Shown here piece by piece: positions 34,903-42,615 of a stretch of DNA of 64,000 bases. Under the pieces are notes generated by a model. That model was given only the letters and a program-made list of their open reading frames with translations, had not been told where the DNA came from and made no database searches. Made by a program: the position numbers and the translations under genes. Each line of letters opens with the position of its first letter. Within the stretch, counting starts at the first letter, position 1. This DNA comes from Falsiruegeria mediterranea M17. Lineage in GTDB: Bacteria > Pseudomonadota > Alphaproteobacteria > Rhodobacterales > Rhodobacteraceae. Where the stretch lies: assembly GCF_900302455.1 (NCBI RefSeq), contig NZ_ONZG01000008.1:186001-250000 (forward strand). Direction: 5' to 3'.

Positions 34903-36179
34903 TGGAACATGAAAGGGAGCTGACCCGCGCGTGGGTTCTGCATCCCGAGATAAAATCAGACGAAAACCGCCGCGTTCCCGAACCGGCGCTGCAAGAAGCC
35001 GTTTCTCTTGCCGCGGCTTTGCCCGATCTGGATGTGATCGGCTCTAACATCGTGCGCCTGCCAAAGCCCCAGCCGGGATATCTGTTTGGCTCGGGCAAGA
35101 TCGAAGAGCTTGGGGCGCCGTTCAAGGCCAATGAGGTCGAGCTGGTCCTGATCGACGGGCCGGTCACCCCGGTGCAGCAGCGCAATCTGGAAAAGGCGTG
35201 GAAGGTCAAGATCCTCGATCGGACCGGCCTGATCCTCGAAATCTTCAGCGACCGTGCCCGCACCCGCGAGGGGGTGTTGCAGGTCGAGATGGCCGCGCTC
35301 AGCTATCAGCGTACGCGCCTCGTGCGGGCCTGGACCCACCTGGAACGCCAGCGGGGTGGATTGGGCTTTGTCGGCGGACCCGGCGAAACCCAGATCGAGG
35401 CCGACCGCCGTGCCATTGACGATCAACTTGTGCGGTTGCGCCGTCAGCTGGACAAGGTCGTCAAGACCCGCACATTGCACCGCGCCGCGCGCGCCAAGGT
35501 GCCGTATCCGATCGTTGCACTTGTGGGCTATACCAACGCAGGCAAGTCGACGCTGTTCAACCGGCTGACGGGTGCGGATGTGATGGCCAAGGACATGCTC
35601 TTTGCCACGCTGGATCCGACCATGCGCCGCGTTGTGCTGCCAGATGGGCCCGAGGTGATCCTGTCCGACACCGTGGGTTTCATCTCAAGCTTGCCGACCG
35701 AGTTGGTTGCTGCCTTCCGCGCCACTTTGGAAGAGGTGCTGGGGGCCAATCTGGTCGTCCATGTGCGCGACATCAGCCACGATGATACCGAGGCCCAGGC
35801 TCAGGATGTCGAGACTATTCTGGGTTCGCTTGGTCTGGATGATGAACGTCCCCGGATCGAGGTTTGGAACAAGCTGGATCAGCTGGAACCAGACGACCGC
35901 GAAGCCGTGATTGCGCGCGCCGAGCGCGAAGATGACATCTATGCCATCTCGGCGCTGACCGGGCAGGGGCTGGATGACTTGCTCGAAGCCGTCGCGGTCA
36001 AACTGCAAGGCGCGCGGCATTTGTCCGAGTTGGAGCTTGGCTTTGCCCAAGGGCGCCAACGTGCGTGGCTGTTTCAGCAGGATATCGTGCAGGACGAAGA
36101 GCAGACCGAAACTGGTTTCAAGGTCACGGTCCTGTGGACCGACAAGCAAGAGGCGCAGTATAACGCTATGGGGGCCTAG
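34902..36179 (+). CDS. hflX: Ribosome-associated GTPase HflX
   Basis: A 425-residue GTPase that splits stalled 70S ribosomes. The N-terminal HflX domain has LFGSGKIEELGAPFKANEVE, DGPVTPVQQRNLEKAWKVKI and the glycine-rich LERQRGGLGFVGGPGETQIE. The G domain has G1 GYTNAGKST, the G3 DTVGFI segment and G4 NKLD (VWNKLDQLEP). ATG 34902 shares a base with the hfq stop; a TTG one codon earlier lies inside hfq. It is convergent with the nitronate monooxygenase gene and closes the plus-strand cluster. Confidence 0.96.
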   Translation: MEHERELTRAWVLHPEIKSDENRRVPEPALQEAVSLAAALPDLDVIGSNIVRLPKPQPGYLFGSGKIEELGAPFKANEVELVLIDGPVTPVQQRNLEKAWKVKILDRTGLILEIFSDRARTREGVLQVEMAALSYQRTRLVRAWTHLERQRGGLGFVGGPGETQIEADRRAIDDQLVRLRRQLDKVVKTRTLHRAARAKVPYPIVALVGYTNAGKSTLFNRLTGADVMAKDMLFATLDPTMRRVVLPDGPEVILSDTVGFISSLPTELVAAFRATLEEVLGANLVVHVRDISHDDTEAQAQDVETILGSLGLDDERPRIEVWNKLDQLEPDDREAVIARAEREDDIYAISALTGQGLDDLLEAVAVKLQGARHLSELELGFAQGRQRAWLFQQDIVQDEEQTETGFKVTVLWTDKQEAQYNAMGA

Positions 36180-36188
36180 GCACGCCGG

Positions 36189-37181
36189 TTAAAGAATGGA
36201 CCGCCCGTTTTGCAGGGCGGTCTGCGCGTCCCGATACAGTTCATCGACAATCTCAGCCGCACTCATGACCTGCCGCACCTGTGAAACCCCTTGGCCGGAC
36301 CACAGCGACATGGCATCCACGTCCCCCGTGGTGCCGGAAAACGGCGTGTAACTTTGATAGCGCTCGACTGGGTCGCCGTTTGGTCGATGGCCGATGACTT
36401 GCCCCTCGTTCGGTCGTTGACCGGGTTTGGGTGCTCCGGCCTGGTGCCAGCCTTGGGAAGTCGAGTTTTTCAGCGCGCGATGTGGGGCGTCGGGCCAAGA
36501 GATGTCGTACAGCTCGTGATACCACTCGGTCTGATCTTCGCGGGCGTCCAGGATGCGTTGGCGATAGGTTTCATGGATCGTGGCCTCTGTGCTGGCCAAA
36601 AAGCGCGTGCCGACCCAAACACCAGAGGCGCCAAGCATCATGGCTGCCGCCATGGCGCGCCCATCCGCGATGCCGCCCGCCGCCACGACCGGAATGTTGA
36701 CGGCATCCACCACTGCTGGGATCAAGGCCAAGCTGGAAACACGACCCCAGACATGACCGCCGGCCTCCCACCCTTGGGCGACGATAACGTCGGCGCCAGC
36801 CGCTTCGGCGGCTTTGGCTTCTTGAGAGGTGCCAACGCTGTATAAAACCTTGAGACCTCCATCCTTGGCCATATCGATGGCATCCGTGTCCATGCCCCAG
36901 AACAAGGATACGGCGTGCACCTTGTGATCAATGCAGGCTTGCAGCTGGTCCTTGTAGGGGTTTGCCACGTTGATGTTGACCGCGAAATTTTGCTGCGTGG
37001 CTGCTTGGGCCTGAGCCAGATCGGCAACAAACCCATCCATGGGCTTGTGCCAAAGGGGCAGAACACCATAGCCACCCGCGTTGCACACAGCAGCCACCAG
37101 ATCAGGCCCGGCAGCGCCGGCCATAGGCGCGGAAAGAATCGGAATTCTGGTGTCGAGTACGCTGGACAGCGGGGCGGTCAT
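36189..37181 (-). CDS. Nitronate monooxygenase family flavoprotein
   Basis: A 330-residue FMN-dependent TIM-barrel enzyme of the nitronate monooxygenase (2-nitropropane dioxygenase) family. Such enzymes oxidise toxic nitronates to carbonyl compounds and nitrite. Visible motifs are ILSAPMAGAAGPDLVAAVCN, IVAQGWEAGGHVWGRVSSLA, VVAAGGIADGRAMAAAMMLG and GVWVGTRFLASTEATIHETY. The true substrate may differ. The ATG at 37181 overlaps the stop of the SnoaL-like gene by four bases (ATGA), so the start is well fixed; codons further out lie in that gene. It ends the operon that begins with the acylase-type gene at 40104. Confidence 0.9.
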   Translation of the reverse strand: MTAPLSSVLDTRIPILSAPMAGAAGPDLVAAVCNAGGYGVLPLWHKPMDGFVADLAQAQAATQQNFAVNINVANPYKDQLQACIDHKVHAVSLFWGMDTDAIDMAKDGGLKVLYSVGTSQEAKAAEAAGADVIVAQGWEAGGHVWGRVSSLALIPAVVDAVNIPVVAAGGIADGRAMAAAMMLGASGVWVGTRFLASTEATIHETYRQRILDAREDQTEWYHELYDISWPDAPHRALKNSTSQGWHQAGAPKPGQRPNEGQVIGHRPNGDPVERYQSYTPFSGTTGDVDAMSLWSGQGVSQVRQVMSAAEIVDELYRDAQTALQNGRSIL

Positions 37182-37573
37182 GCGCCGTCGATCTGCCTTT
37201 GGTAATCGTCGGCGTCGAACCAGCCCTTCGAAGACACGACCTGCAGCTCGTCGTTCAGGTCCCATTCTTCCCAACCGCCAACAACGACAAGGTTCTTGGT
37301 CTCGGCGTGGTGCCCCTCGAGCGTCCAGATGAAAACGGCATGTGACCCGGCCTTGCGCATCAGATCGCAGCGCACCTCCAAGTCCGGGAACTCGGCATAG
37401 AACCCAGCGGCCATTTCGGCCACGGCTGCACGGCCCTTGATTGGATCACCACGGTTGATCACGATTTCGCCGTCGACGGCAAAGAACGAGGCCACAGCCT
37501 CGGGTTCGCCGGAACTCCAGGCCAGCGCATAATCCCGCGCCAGCTTTTGTAAGATGTCTTGCGCAGTCGCCAT
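37178..37573 (-). CDS. SnoaL-like/NTF2-fold protein
   Basis: A 131-residue single-domain protein with the alpha+beta barrel pattern of the SnoaL/NTF2 fold: ILQKLARDYALAWSSGEPEA, FFAVDGEIVINRGDPIKGRA, EMAAGFYAEFPDLEVRCDLM and VFIWTLEGHHAETKNLVVVG. Such proteins are isomerases, hydrolases or ligand-binding proteins, and the fold alone does not tell which. GGGAGAGAG lies upstream of ATG 37573. It lies between the acylase-family gene and the nitronate monooxygenase gene, overlapping the latter by four bases, so these three are likely co-expressed. A shared role is not known. Confidence 0.8.
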   Translation of the reverse strand: MATAQDILQKLARDYALAWSSGEPEAVASFFAVDGEIVINRGDPIKGRAAVAEMAAGFYAEFPDLEVRCDLMRKAGSHAVFIWTLEGHHAETKNLVVVGGWEEWDLNDELQVVSSKGWFDADDYQRQIDGA

Positions 37574-37623
37574 CGTGTCTCTCTCCCGTTTCAGGAACCC
37601 TACGCGAAATGACAGCGTTGCGT

Positions 37624-40104
37624 CTATGGCGCAGGTTGCAGAACCGTGACCCCAACGGCGGCGGCCCGCGCAAGTTCGGCGTCCAGCGACATCGGAATGT
37701 ACTCTCCGCGCCGCCACAGCTGTGCCATGTCGTCATAGTGGCGCGACAGGAAATGGCCGGATTGACCGGTCGAGGTTATGAAGACCGAACTGTCGGGGTC
37801 GGCAAAGTCGTAGACGCCGCGATAACCTGCACCGTGCACGTTGTAGAACGGGTTCGGGTCCTCGCCGGACGTCCGCCCCCGTTGCAGCGTGTTGTCACCG
37901 CCGCTGGTGGATTGGCGGATGTTCACAAAAAAGCGCAAGACGGGCACCTTGCCCAAGGTCGGGTGATCATGGGTGGCCTGATGCGCATCGCCCCAACGCA
38001 GCGATTCCAGGGCCGAGCCATAACGCTCCTCGATCCAGACCAGCGCGTCATCCAGCGCCAGCTGCGCCATTTCGGTGCAGGTCTCGACCGGAGCACTCTG
38101 CCGGACGTCACACCAGACCGAGGCACCGTTCACATTCCTATAGACACGCTCGATAAAGAGCGGCTCGACATGTTTGAATTCCTTGGCAAGTGGCCCCAAC
38201 TCGTCCGTGATCAGGCGTTTTTGCAATGCCCGCAACCAGGCGGCATAGATCAGAGGTTCGGGCAGATGCTCGTTCATCTCGCCGTTCCATTCAGCCAGAA
38301 GGGCCAGTGCGATCTGCCGCTGACGTGCAGGGGTACCATCGGGCGCAGCCTGTCCGGTGAACCACAGATCCGCGCCGATAAGCGGCAACAACGTGCGCGC
38401 CGTGGGGCTGACGGGGTCCAGTTGGGCTTCGATGAAGCTGTCGCGGGTGTGGACCTGGCGCGACTGCATCAGCCGTTGCCAGCGGTTCACCCGCTGGGTG
38501 TCGCCCCAGATGTACGAGACATGGTTCGGAAATGGACGTTCCAGCAGCTTGTTGTTGGTGTTGCCCAACAGGCCACCACGGGGGCTGACGAACTGCGGGT
38601 TGGCGGCATAAGGCGCGCGCCCCAGCCAGCGGTTTTCGGCTCGCCATCCCTGCGACGGCAAACGCCCCTTGCTCTGGTGGCGCGGGTCACGGCGCGGGAC
38701 AGCGCCGATCATCTTGAGGCCAACCGCGTCGCTGTCTGCCACGGTCAGGTTGAGCGATGGCGCAACAAAGGTTTCGGCCGCGCGGATCGCCTCGCGTACG
38801 GTGTTCGATCGCATCAAGTCCATTGATGCCGTCAGAGAGCTGTCGCGTGGGCTGAGTGCGGTCCAGCCGAGCGAGACCACATGGCCCGGCGGTGTCACGG
38901 TGGCCAGATCATACATGCTGCCCGGAAGGACCGGGCCATTTTCCGTCCAACGCAGGGTCAGCGTGATCGGCGCGGCATCCATGATCTCGATGATCGAGGG
39001 GCGGGTTTCAAACGTTTTGAACCCGTCGGGGGTCAGATACTCTTCGGGGTTTTGCGGGTTGAGCTGTTCGATGAACAGGTCCTGGTCGTCCGCGTAGGAT
39101 GCTGTCAGGCCCCAACCCATGTTGTTGCTCCGTCCAATCAGGATGGATGGAACGCCGGGAATGCCGGCTCCGATGATGCCGCCGTCCTGCAACTCGAGCC
39201 GGGCCAGATACCAGGTCGAAGGCGCGGCAAAGCCCAAATGCGGATCATTGGCCAGCAAGGTGCCACCCGCGGCAGATCGCGAGGGATCAGCGGCCCAGGC
39301 GTTCGAGGCCCCGGAAAGTCCGCGCTTTGGAAAGGGCGACAGCGGAGAGGTTGGCATCGGCGTGCCTTGGGCATAACGCGGCAAATCCGGGAACAGGCTG
39401 GCGTACTCGGGCAGGGCGGCAATGCCGGTGCCGGGAATGTCGGGCAGTATGTCCCGCAGGCGGTCGGAATTGTTGAGCATCAAAGAGGTGCGGGCGCGCA
39501 GAACCTCTTCTTCCAGATGGCCGGTCAGTTGCAGTGCCATCAGCTTGATGATCGCCAGGCTGTCGCCGGGTTGCCAGGGCGCAATTGGGGCGTTGAACAG
39601 GAACATCTCGGGTGCACCGCGTCCCAGAGCCTCTTCGTTGATCTCAGCCAGACGTGCATTCACGCCCGCAGCATAGGCGCGCAAAGCTGTCTTGGTGTAG
39701 TCGGATTGTACGTCGACCGATTGCAAGGCCAAGGAATACAGGTCCAAGCGCCGCATCAGGCGGTCGATGCGCACAGTGCGCTCGCCAAACACCTCGGATA
39801 GCCGACCTTGGGCGGTGCGACGAAAGATCGTCATCTGCCACAGGCGGTCCTGGGCATGGGCGTATCCCATGCCAAAGAACACATCGGGGTCGGATTGGCC
39901 AAAGATATGCGGCACATTGGCGTTGTCGCGCACGATCTCAACCGGCGCATCAAGGCCTTGAACCTCGACCGTCTGGTCGTATTCGGGAAGCGATTGGCTG
40001 GCTAGGAAATAGACCAGCACCACACCGGCGACGACCAGGCCGATCAAACCGGCGGCAATGCGCAGAAGCCAACGAAACAGAAGAGCCATTCGGGTCCCGT
40101 CCAT
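37624..40104 (-). CDS. Penicillin-acylase-family Ntn hydrolase
   Basis: An 826-residue member of the penicillin acylase family (N-terminal nucleophile hydrolases), which cleave amide bonds in penicillins, cephalosporins or acyl-homoserine lactones. An N-terminal membrane segment (LLRIAAGLIGLVVAGVVLVY) suggests export or anchoring in the periplasm. The alpha part begins with APVEIVRDNANVPHIFGQSD. The expected self-processing site is GLSGASNAWAADPSRS, making Ser267 the beta-chain nucleophile. The oxyanion-hole region GNTNNKLLERPFPNHVSYIW is present. The first ATG (40104) or the one five codons later (40089) is the start. It heads an operon with the SnoaL-like and monooxygenase genes. Acyl-homoserine lactones are a plausible but unproven substrate. 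Confidence 0.9.
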   Translation of the reverse strand: MDGTRMALLFRWLLRIAAGLIGLVVAGVVLVYFLASQSLPEYDQTVEVQGLDAPVEIVRDNANVPHIFGQSDPDVFFGMGYAHAQDRLWQMTIFRRTAQGRLSEVFGERTVRIDRLMRRLDLYSLALQSVDVQSDYTKTALRAYAAGVNARLAEINEEALGRGAPEMFLFNAPIAPWQPGDSLAIIKLMALQLTGHLEEEVLRARTSLMLNNSDRLRDILPDIPGTGIAALPEYASLFPDLPRYAQGTPMPTSPLSPFPKRGLSGASNAWAADPSRSAAGGTLLANDPHLGFAAPSTWYLARLELQDGGIIGAGIPGVPSILIGRSNNMGWGLTASYADDQDLFIEQLNPQNPEEYLTPDGFKTFETRPSIIEIMDAAPITLTLRWTENGPVLPGSMYDLATVTPPGHVVSLGWTALSPRDSSLTASMDLMRSNTVREAIRAAETFVAPSLNLTVADSDAVGLKMIGAVPRRDPRHQSKGRLPSQGWRAENRWLGRAPYAANPQFVSPRGGLLGNTNNKLLERPFPNHVSYIWGDTQRVNRWQRLMQSRQVHTRDSFIEAQLDPVSPTARTLLPLIGADLWFTGQAAPDGTPARQRQIALALLAEWNGEMNEHLPEPLIYAAWLRALQKRLITDELGPLAKEFKHVEPLFIERVYRNVNGASVWCDVRQSAPVETCTEMAQLALDDALVWIEERYGSALESLRWGDAHQATHDHPTLGKVPVLRFFVNIRQSTSGGDNTLQRGRTSGEDPNPFYNVHGAGYRGVYDFADPDSSVFITSTGQSGHFLSRHYDDMAQLWRRGEYIPMSLDAELARAAAVGVTVLQPAP

Positions 40105-40156
40105 AAGAGAAATGTGGGCGTTAGTTGGGCACCCTAAATCATGGTGAAGACAGCGA

Positions 40157-40183
40157 AAAGGCCTGCCGTGACAGCAGGCCTTT
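40157..40183 (-). terminator. Intrinsic terminator after the SYLF-protein gene
   Basis: AAAGGCCTGC (40157-40166) pairs with GCAGGCCTTT (40174-40183) around a seven-base loop. It lies 36 bp beyond the stop at 40220 and about 50 bp before the acylase-type gene start, so it separates the two transcription units. Confidence 0.8.
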
Positions 40184-40219
40184 GCAATTTTGCGTCAAGG
40201 CGTTCAAGCCATGCACCGA

Positions 40220-40804
40220 TCAGGGAATGATGCGGGTGTATTTGGTCCCTTCCAGCGTTGCACCAACGCGCAGACCGGCCCGGCCAAATACGGCTGCCAG
40301 AACAGGCGAGCGCAGGGTGTTGGTGTCGGCGGCAAGTGAATCACCCTGGTCGCTGACCACATATTCCAGGTCGGCACCGGCGGACCAGCCGCTGGATTGG
40401 CGGAACTCGTTCAGCGCGTCCTGGGTCATGAAAAACAGCACGTGGGCATATTGTTGGGCACCGATCTGGAACCCGGCACTGCCTTTGACGGCCGAGTAAT
40501 AGTCGACCGTCACGCCATTGATGCGCAGTGCGCCTTGGCCGTATCCGGCCCCAACGACGAAACCGGCCTCGGTCAGAAGCGGCATGACCAGCATACCGGA
40601 AGCCTTGTTGGCGATTTCGATGGTGTTGGGGAACTGGCTGTACATTTCGTTCAGCGTCGAATCCACGCGTGCGTCGATGGTTGCGCCATTGTTGTTGCCG
40701 ACGCCATTGCCGCAGGCTGCGGTCAGGGTAAGCCCGGCCAGACCAAGGCCAAAACCGCGACGCGAGACGCGCGGGGTCGCGCGGGATGTGATGGGACTGC
40801 TCAT
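40220..40804 (-). CDS. SYLF (Ysc84-like) Tat-type lipoprotein
   Basis: A 194-residue exported protein. The N-terminus MSSPITSRATPRVSRRGFGL has a twin-arginine motif (SRRGFGL, residues 14-20), and LTAACGN holds a lipobox-like Cys at residue 31, so it may be a Tat-exported lipoprotein. The mature part is a SYLF/DUF500 domain with FPNTIEIANKASGMLVMPLL, AGFVVGAGYGQGALRINGVT and YSAVKGSAGFQIGAQQYAHV. SYLF proteins bind lipids or act in the envelope; the exact role is unknown. The ATG at 40804 gives this signal sequence. It follows hemB after about 140 bp. Confidence 0.85.
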   Translation of the reverse strand: MSSPITSRATPRVSRRGFGLGLAGLTLTAACGNGVGNNNGATIDARVDSTLNEMYSQFPNTIEIANKASGMLVMPLLTEAGFVVGAGYGQGALRINGVTVDYYSAVKGSAGFQIGAQQYAHVLFFMTQDALNEFRQSSGWSAGADLEYVVSDQGDSLAADTNTLRSPVLAAVFGRAGLRVGATLEGTKYTRIIP

Positions 40805-40945
40805 GATGTTTTCTCTGTATTCGTGCCTGAGTAAGCCGGTTTTTTCCGGTCTTCGCGCGACTTTACGCCGATAATGACGCTCTGTCACGGGGGCAGAGCG
40901 CTGCTTAGGCGGGTTGCCGCCATGAAATTTGCGTCAGATTGCCCC

Positions 40946-41944
40946 TTAGCCTTGCAAAATCTTGGCTACAGCCGGGGCAAAATAGGTCAGCACCCCGTCA
41001 CAGCCTGCGCGTTTGAACGCCATGAGGCTTTCGAGCATGACCTTTTCGCCATCGATCCAGCCGTTTTGCGCCGCCGCCTGCACCATCGCGTATTCGCCCG
41101 ACACCTGATAGGCGTAGGTTGGTACGCCAAAGCCGTCTTTCACGCGGCGGCAGATGTCTAGGTAGGGCATGCCGGGTTTCACCATGACCATATCCGCGCC
41201 CTCGGTCAGATCGCGTTCGATCATTCGCAGCGCCTCGTTCCCGTTGGCGGGATCCATCTGGTACGTCTTCTTGTCCCCCGTCAAAGCGCCCGAAGCCCCG
41301 ACCGCATCGCGGAACGGTCCGTAAAACGCACTGGCATATTTGGCCGCATAGCTCAGGATCATAACGTTGTGGTGGCCGGCCCCTTCAAGCGCCTGCCGCA
41401 TGGATCCGATCCGCCCGTCCATCATGTCCGACGGTCCGATAATGTCTGCGCCCGCATCAGCCTGTGCCAGGGTCATCTTGACCAGGGCCTCGATCGTGCG
41501 GTCGTTCACGATCTCGCCATCTTCGACATACCCATCGTGCCCGTTGATGTTGTAGGGGTCCAACGCCACATCGGTCATCACCGCAATATCGGGGGCGGCG
41601 GCCTTGATCGCGCGTATAGCGCGGTTCGACAGGTTGTCCGGGTTCCAGGCCTCGGCACAATCCTCGGTCTTCAGGCTGGCATCGGTGTAGGGAAAGATGC
41701 AGATGGCCGGAATGCCAAGGGCCTGCGCCTCGACCGCCGCCTTGGCAATCAGATCGACAGAGCGCCGCACAACACCTGGCATCGACGGCACCGGCTCTTC
41801 GATGCCTTCGCCGTCGCGTACAAAGACGGGCCAGATCATGTCATTGACGGTCAACACGTTCTCACGCACGAGGCCGCGAATGGCCTCGGATTGGCGGGTT
41901 CTGCGGGCGCGGGCTGCCGGATAGGGGGCAATCGTCGGTTTCAT
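40946..41944 (-). CDS. hemB: Delta-aminolevulinic acid dehydratase (porphobilinogen synthase)
   Basis: A 332-residue cytosolic enzyme that condenses two 5-aminolevulinate molecules to porphobilinogen in haem and bacteriochlorophyll synthesis. The two Schiff-base lysines are in SYAAKYASAFYGPFRDA and ADMVMVKPGMPYLD. The metal-site loop reads DVALDPYNINGHDGYVED: the cysteines of zinc-dependent enzymes are replaced by Asp and Ala. This is the magnesium-type site usual in alphaproteobacteria. AAGGAG lies about ten bases before ATG 41944. It is divergent from the membrane-protein gene at 42069. It is monocistronic or cotranscribed with the SYLF gene downstream. Confidence 0.96.
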   Translation of the reverse strand: MKPTIAPYPAARARRTRQSEAIRGLVRENVLTVNDMIWPVFVRDGEGIEEPVPSMPGVVRRSVDLIAKAAVEAQALGIPAICIFPYTDASLKTEDCAEAWNPDNLSNRAIRAIKAAAPDIAVMTDVALDPYNINGHDGYVEDGEIVNDRTIEALVKMTLAQADAGADIIGPSDMMDGRIGSMRQALEGAGHHNVMILSYAAKYASAFYGPFRDAVGASGALTGDKKTYQMDPANGNEALRMIERDLTEGADMVMVKPGMPYLDICRRVKDGFGVPTYAYQVSGEYAMVQAAAQNGWIDGEKVMLESLMAFKRAGCDGVLTYFAPAVAKILQG

Positions 41945-42068
41945 GGCGCGGACTCCTTGCACAATTGCCCATTGGGTGGCATGGAATTGCTTCGGTCTTC
42001 AAGAGTACCAATGGCCGCGTTTGGCCGGTATGAGACGAAAAAGGACCGCGAGCACAGGGGCAAGGTAA

Positions 42069-42593
42069 GTGAACTGGTATTCCTCGATTTTCGAGCTGAT
42101 CGACATGCGGAGTTTTTCGAACCTGTGGTTCTGGATCGCTTTGGCGGTGGTTTGGTCTTCGGCAAGTCATTGGGTTCTGGGGGTTCCGTTCGACATGGTC
42201 GTGCGGGCGCGTCGGGTTGGGGGGCAGGCCGCGGTGGATCTGCACGACATCACCCGGGTGAATGTCAATCGCGTCCTCTATGTGACGGATGTGTCGGGCA
42301 TTTGGATTTTGGGGTTTGTCTGCTTCGCCTTGTCGACGCTGGCGGTGCTGGGGTTCTATTATTGGGTCGAATTCGCCCAGGCTCTGTTTCTGATCGGGTT
42401 TCCGATGTCCTTGGTGGGTTTGATCAATCTGTCGACCGCACGCCGTATCCGTCGCGAAGACCTGCAGGATGCGGATTTGTCCAAGCGGTTGACGCGCTGT
42501 CGGATCTATACCCAGATCATCGGCATGATCTCGATCTTTGTGACCGCGCTATTTGGAATGTATCAGAACTTGTCCATCGGTGTTCTGGGGTGA
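42069..42593 (+). CDS. Conserved multi-pass membrane protein
   Basis: A 174-residue protein with about four hydrophobic segments: NLWFWIALAVVWSSASHWVL (near residue 18), YVTDVSGIWILGFVCFALST, YYWVEFAQALFLIGFPMSLV and a last one, IIGMISIFVTALFGMYQNLS. A conserved-looking start, FELIDMRSFSNLWFW, precedes the first helix. Relatives in Roseobacters are sometimes labelled 'component of SufBCD complex', but nothing here supports that name and no suf genes are near. The GTG start at 42069 has AAGG just upstream; ATG 42105 would remove part of the conserved start. It ends 22 bp before mfd and is probably cotranscribed with it. Confidence 0.78.
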   Translation: MNWYSSIFELIDMRSFSNLWFWIALAVVWSSASHWVLGVPFDMVVRARRVGGQAAVDLHDITRVNVNRVLYVTDVSGIWILGFVCFALSTLAVLGFYYWVEFAQALFLIGFPMSLVGLINLSTARRIRREDLQDADLSKRLTRCRIYTQIIGMISIFVTALFGMYQNLSIGVLG

Positions 42594-42615
42594 TCCGCAA
42601 CAGGGGTCCAAGGTT

